Shown one piece after another: positions 59,799 through 64,000 of a DNA stretch of 64,000 nucleotides. Origin of the DNA: Azospirillum sp. 412522 (GTDB lineage Bacteria > Pseudomonadota > Alphaproteobacteria > Azospirillales > Azospirillaceae); assembly GCF_019805165.1 (NCBI RefSeq), contig NZ_RWIJ01000009.1, forward strand, positions 182,058 to 246,057. Reading direction: 5' to 3'. How positions within the stretch are numbered: the first letter of the stretch is position 1; each line of letters opens with the position of its first letter. Made by a program: the position numbers and the translations under genes. Under the pieces are notes generated by a model, which saw nothing but the letters and a program-made list of their open reading frames with translations, did not search any database and had not been told where the DNA came from.

Positions 59799-61232
59799 TC
59801 AGTCCGGGGCCGGGGCCACCAGCTTGCCGGGGTTCATCAGTCCCTGCGGATCGAACAGGCGCTTGATGCCCTGCATCAGGGCCATCTCCGCCGGTCCCTT
59901 GAAGGCGGCGAGCGCGTCGCGCATGCTCTGGCCGATGCCGTGCTCGGCGCTGATGGTGCCGCCGAGGGCGATCGCCTCGTGGTGGACCGCGGCGCTGATC
60001 GCCTGGGCGATGCCGTCCAGCGGTTCGGCCGACGACCGGAGGCTTTCCGGCAGGATGGCGACCAGATGGATGTTGCCGTCGCCGATATGCCCCACCGCCA
60101 CCACGCGGGCATCGGGCCGCACCGTCGCGATCGCCGCGGTGGCGCGGGCGACGAAGTCGGGGATGCGGGCGACCGGCACCGCGGTGTCGTGGCCGACGAC
60201 GATTCCGCTCTTGCGGTTGGCCTCCGACACGCTGTGGCGCAGCTTCCACATGGCATTTGCCTGGGCGTTGCTGCGGGCGACCGCCGCGTCGGCGATGCCG
60301 CCGTCCTCCAGCCCGGTCGCCAGCAGGCCCTCGAGCCTTTCGACAAGATCCAGGCCCTGCATCGGGTCGGTGATCTCGACCAGCAGATACCAGGGCATGA
60401 TTGTGGCGAGCGGCCGGCCGGTTCCGGGCACATGGGCCAGCACCGAAGCGAGCTGCGCCTCGGACAGGGTTTCCGCCGTGGTCACCCGGTCGCCAAGCGC
60501 GCCGCGCAGCCGGGCGAACACCTGCAAGGCCGCCTCCAGCGACGGCAGGGCGAGGAAGCCGGTGGCGACGCTGCGCGGCCGGGGGAACAGCTTCAGCGTC
60601 GCCGCGGTGACGATGCCCAGCGTTCCCTCCGCCCCGATGAAGAGATGCTTCAGGGCGTAGCCGGTGTTGTCCTTGCGCAGCGCCCGCAGCCCGTTCCACA
60701 GCGTGCCGTCGGGCAGCACCACCTCCAGTCCGAGCACGAGGTCGCGCATCGGGCCGTAGCGCAGGACGGCGGTGCCGCCGGCGTTGGTGGCGATGGTGCC
60801 GCCGATCTGGCAGCTTCCCTCGCTGCCCAGGCTCATCGGGAACAGCCGGTCGGCCGCCTCGGCGGCGGCCTGCACCGCGGCCAGGGTGCAGCCGGCCTCC
60901 ACCGTCAGGCTGTCGCCGACGGGATCGGCCTCGCGGATGCGGTTCAGGCGCGACAGGCAGAGGACGAGGCTGCGGCCGGTCGCATCGGGAATGGCGCCGC
61001 CGACCACGCCGGTGTTGCCGCCCTGGGGCACCAGCGGCGTGCCGGTCTCCGCGCACAGCCGGACGATGGCCGCCACCTGCGCCGCATCGGCCGGGCGGAC
61101 CACGGCCAGCGCCGCCCCGCGGTAGCGCCCGCGCCAGTCCGCCAGGAAGGGGGCGGTGTCGGCCGGATCGGACAAGACATGCGCCGGCCCGAGGATCGCC
61201 CGCGCCCGCTCCACCACAGTCGTACCAGGCAT
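59799..61232 (-). CDS. FAD-linked 2-hydroxyacid oxidase/dehydrogenase (GlcD-like)
   Basis: FAD enzyme of the GlcD/D-lactate/D-2-hydroxyglutarate dehydrogenase family, 477 residues. The FAD-binding domain shows VPQGGNTGVVGGAIPDATGR, SLGSEGSCQIGGTIATNAGG, then RKDNTGYALKHLFIGAEGTLGI. The C-terminal domain has GHIGDGNIHLV and EHGIGQSMRD with metal- and substrate-binding His residues. It begins 5 bases after the LivF-type gene, so it is the last gene of the Liv-like operon. It probably oxidises a D-2-hydroxy acid imported or generated from the transported compound. The substrate is not determined. Confidence 0.9.
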   Translation of the reverse strand: MPGTTVVERARAILGPAHVLSDPADTAPFLADWRGRYRGAALAVVRPADAAQVAAIVRLCAETGTPLVPQGGNTGVVGGAIPDATGRSLVLCLSRLNRIREADPVGDSLTVEAGCTLAAVQAAAEAADRLFPMSLGSEGSCQIGGTIATNAGGTAVLRYGPMRDLVLGLEVVLPDGTLWNGLRALRKDNTGYALKHLFIGAEGTLGIVTAATLKLFPRPRSVATGFLALPSLEAALQVFARLRGALGDRVTTAETLSEAQLASVLAHVPGTGRPLATIMPWYLLVEITDPMQGLDLVERLEGLLATGLEDGGIADAAVARSNAQANAMWKLRHSVSEANRKSGIVVGHDTAVPVARIPDFVARATAAIATVRPDARVVAVGHIGDGNIHLVAILPESLRSSAEPLDGIAQAISAAVHHEAIALGGTISAEHGIGQSMRDALAAFKGPAEMALMQGIKRLFDPQGLMNPGKLVAPAPD

Positions 61233-61237
61233 GCTTG

Positions 61238-61937
<700 letters not shown>

Positions 61938-61945
<8 letters not shown>

Positions 61946-62726
61946 CGACCGGCTCCCGTCCCAGATACACGCGGATCACTTCGGGGTCGTTCAGCACCTG
62001 GGACGGCGGCCCTTCGGCGATCTTCACCCCATGGTCCAGCACCACCAGCCGGTCGCAGACGCTGGCGACCACGCGCATGTGGTGCTCCACCAGCAGCACG
62101 GTGACGTCGCGGGCGCGGATGCGGCGGATCATCTCGACCAGCCGCTGCCCCTCCTCCGGGTTCATGCCGGCGGCCGGCTCGTCCAGCAGAAGCAGGCGCG
62201 GTTCGGCGGCGAGCGCGATGGCGATCTCCAACCGGCGCTGCTCGCCGTAGGACATGGCGTCGGCCAGCGTGTCGGCCCGGTGGTCGAGGTCGCAGAAGGC
62301 CAGGATCTCCAGCGCCTTGCGCCGCAGCTCCGCCTCTTCCCGCCGGTAGGCGGCGCTGCGCAGGATGGCGGCGCCCCAGCCGGTCCGCGTGGTGCGGTAG
62401 GCGGCGCTGCGCACATTGTCGAGCGCGGTCAGGCTGGGGAACAGGCTGGTGATCTGGAAGGTGCGCGACACGCCGCGCTGGCCCATGACGTGCGACGGCG
62501 CGCCGGTGCAGTCGGTGCCTGCGAAGCGGATGCTACCCGACGACGGCGGCAACGAGCCGCCCAGCATGTTGAACAGCGTCGTCTTGCCGGCGCCGTTCGG
62601 CCCGATCAGCCCGACCACCTCGCCGGCCTGAACCGTCATGGTGACGTCGCGCACCGCGGTCAGGCCGCCGAAGATGCGGGTCAGGTTGCTGACGGCGAGG
62701 ATTTCGCCTGCGTTGGCGGCGTTCAT
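61938..62726 (-). CDS. livG: Liv-type ABC ATPase (LivG family), second system
   Basis: ATPase of 262 residues. Walker A is GPNGAGKTT, with VSRTFQITSLFPSLTALDNV as Q-loop, MSYGEQRRLEIAIAL as the degenerate LivG signature, LLLLDEPAAGMNPEE as Walker B and VEHHMRVV as H-loop. The start at 62726 overlaps the livM stop by 4 bases. Confidence 0.93.
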
Positions 62727-63727
62727 TTCGCACCTCCCTCGGTGCTCGGCAGGCCGGTGGGCGTGGCCGGCAGGTTGTTCTCCGACCTGTGGGCGTTGCG
62801 CCAGCGCTGCCACAGGCTGACCAGCCCGCCCGGCAGGAACACCACGGTCCCGGTGAGCAGGGCGGCGAAGATGACCATGCGCAGCGGACCGGCGACGCGC
62901 AGCGATTCCAGCAGGCCGATATAGACCAGCGCGCCGAGGATCGGCCCGAGGATGGTGCCGCGCCCGCCGATGATGACGACGATGATCAGCGCCGCCACGT
63001 TGTGGACGCCCATGATGTCGGGGGTGATGACCCGGATGTAGTGGGCGTAGATGGCGCCGCCGATGCCGGCGATGGCGGTTGCAGCGACGAAGCCCATCAG
63101 CTTGGTATGGAAGACGTTGATGCCGAGCGACGCGGCGAGCGGCGCATTCTCCCGCACCGCCAGGAAGGCGCGGCCGGTGCGGCTGCCCACCAGCGCGTGG
63201 CAGAGCCAGGCGGTCGCCAGCACCAGCGCCAGCACCAGGTAATAGGTCGGCCGGGCGCTGTCGAAGGCCAGCGGACCGATCGCCATCGGCGGGATGTCGG
63301 TGATGCCCATGGGCCCGCGCGTCAGATCGACCCAATGGTTGGTGATGGTGAAGAGGATGGCGCCGAAGCCCAGCGTCAGGATGGCGAATTGCGGCCCGAC
63401 CACCCGCAGGGCGGCATAGCCGATGACCAGACCGAACGCCGCGGCCACCAGTCCGGCCAGCGGCAGGCCCAGCAGCGGCGGCAATCCCAGCTGCGTGGAG
63501 AGGATCGCCGAGGTGTAGGCACCGACGCCGACGAAGGCGGCATGGCCGAAGGTGAGTTCGCCGAGATAGCCGATCACGATGTTGAGGCTGAGCGCCAGCA
63601 GCGCATACAGCATCCACAGCACCAGCAGATGTTCCAGATAGGCGTTGCCGGCCAGGAAGGGCAGGACGGCCAAGGCGGCGACGCCGCCGGCAATTGCCAG
63701 GGGCTGAGCATGAGAGTTGGTGTTCAT
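62723..63727 (-). CDS. livM: Liv-type ABC permease (LivM family), second system
   Basis: Permease of 334 residues. Diagnostic stretches are LSLNIVIGYLGELTFGHAAFVGVGAYTSA and the coupling loop FLAVRENAPLAASLGINVF. The start at 63727 (MNTNSHAQ) is preferred; a longer frame to 63769 overlaps the upstream permease gene. It overlaps that gene's stop by 4 bases. Confidence 0.92.
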   Translation of the reverse strand: MNTNSHAQPLAIAGGVAALAVLPFLAGNAYLEHLLVLWMLYALLALSLNIVIGYLGELTFGHAAFVGVGAYTSAILSTQLGLPPLLGLPLAGLVAAAFGLVIGYAALRVVGPQFAILTLGFGAILFTITNHWVDLTRGPMGITDIPPMAIGPLAFDSARPTYYLVLALVLATAWLCHALVGSRTGRAFLAVRENAPLAASLGINVFHTKLMGFVAATAIAGIGGAIYAHYIRVITPDIMGVHNVAALIIVVIIGGRGTILGPILGALVYIGLLESLRVAGPLRMVIFAALLTGTVVFLPGGLVSLWQRWRNAHRSENNLPATPTGLPSTEGGAK

Positions 63728-64000
63728 CGCAGACCCCGCGCCGTGCTGAACAGGCCGTTGGGGCGCCACAGCAGGACCGCGATGATCATCGCGTAGCCGA
63801 TCGCCTCCATGAAGCCGAGGGAGATGTAGCCGCCGCCCAGCGATTCGATGACGCCCAGCAGCAGGCCGGCGAAGAGGGCGCCGGTGACGCTGCCCAGACC
63901 GCCCATGATGACGACGATGAAGCCCTTCAGCACCGCCCAGTTGCCGATGGTCGGGAAGATCATCACGGTGGGGCCGACCAGGGCGCCCGACAGCGCCGCC
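63724..64000 (-). CDS. livH: Liv-type ABC permease (LivH family), C-terminal part
   Basis: Only the last 92 or so codons are in the window; the gene continues past base 64000. The visible part has VVIMGGLGSVTGALFAGLLLGVIESLGGGY and ends with AVLLWRPNGLFSTARG, the usual LivH finish. It is the upstream partner of the livM gene. Confidence 0.88.
   Translation of the reverse strand, partial: AALSGALVGPTVMIFPTIGNWAVLKGFIVVIMGGLGSVTGALFAGLLLGVIESLGGGYISLGFMEAIGYAMIIAVLLWRPNGLFSTARGLR

Overview
The window is high-GC DNA (strong G/C in third codon positions) packed with transport and catabolism genes. Nothing in it is a ribosomal or other taxonomic marker. The gene content (many ABC and TRAP uptake systems, choline-sulfate use, a Fec-type iron system, chemoreceptors, FmdA/FmdB and Urt genes) and the protein style suggest a free-living or plant-associated alphaproteobacterium, most likely Azospirillum or a close Rhodospirillales relative. 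That placement is inference.

Layout. 1-2.5 kb: the end of a catabolic operon with an SDR, a creatininase-type amidohydrolase and an agmatinase-type ureohydrolase. 2.5-6.3 kb: choline-sulfatase betC and choline-binding protein choX, divergent from a LysR regulator, with tandem dyad sites between them. 6.5-13.5 kb: a regulon with a NitT/TauT-type ABC transporter and a gamma-glutamyltransferase (minus strand), a GntR/FCD regulator, an NTF2-like protein and a cytosine-deaminase-like amidohydrolase. Two near-identical palindromes mark its two divergent promoter regions. 13.7-21 kb: LysR regulator, 2-hydroxyacid dehydrogenase, enolase-superfamily dehydratase, maleylacetate-reductase-like enzyme and a two-gene TRAP transporter. 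22-30.4 kb: Fur box, FecI, FecR, TonB receptor, MFS exporter and FecBDE-like siderophore ABC importer. 30.4-31.1 kb: decayed gene fragments. 31.1-38.7 kb: VanA/VanB-like Rieske oxygenase and reductase, a GntR regulator and a complete Liv-type ABC transporter, probably for an aromatic acid or ether. 38.8-42.7 kb: a PRMT-like methyltransferase, a Cache chemoreceptor and a sulfotransferase-like protein. 42.7-43.7 kb: an AT-rich island with an IS6-family transposase relic. 43.7-57.8 kb: an amide/urea sensing and uptake island. 57.9-64 kb: an HTH protein, Rnk, repeat elements, a GlcD-like FAD oxidase and a second Liv-type ABC transporter that runs off the window.

The most unusual region is 43.7-57.8 kb. 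A transporter-like (NCS1) protein is fused to a hybrid histidine kinase and followed by a LuxR-type response regulator. These face a five-gene Urt/Fmd-type ABC transporter, formamidase FmdA and zinc-ribbon FmdB. Inside the same operon sits an 810-residue protein in which a chemoreceptor signalling domain is followed by a complete UrtA-like binding protein. The linker between them lines up with the UrtA signal peptide but carries arginines in its hydrophobic core, so the binding domain is predicted to stay in the cytoplasm. No urease genes are present, so short amides such as formamide are more likely substrates than urea alone. I propose one system that couples amide uptake, gene control and chemotaxis. 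The family assignments are firm; the ligand, topology and wiring are inference.
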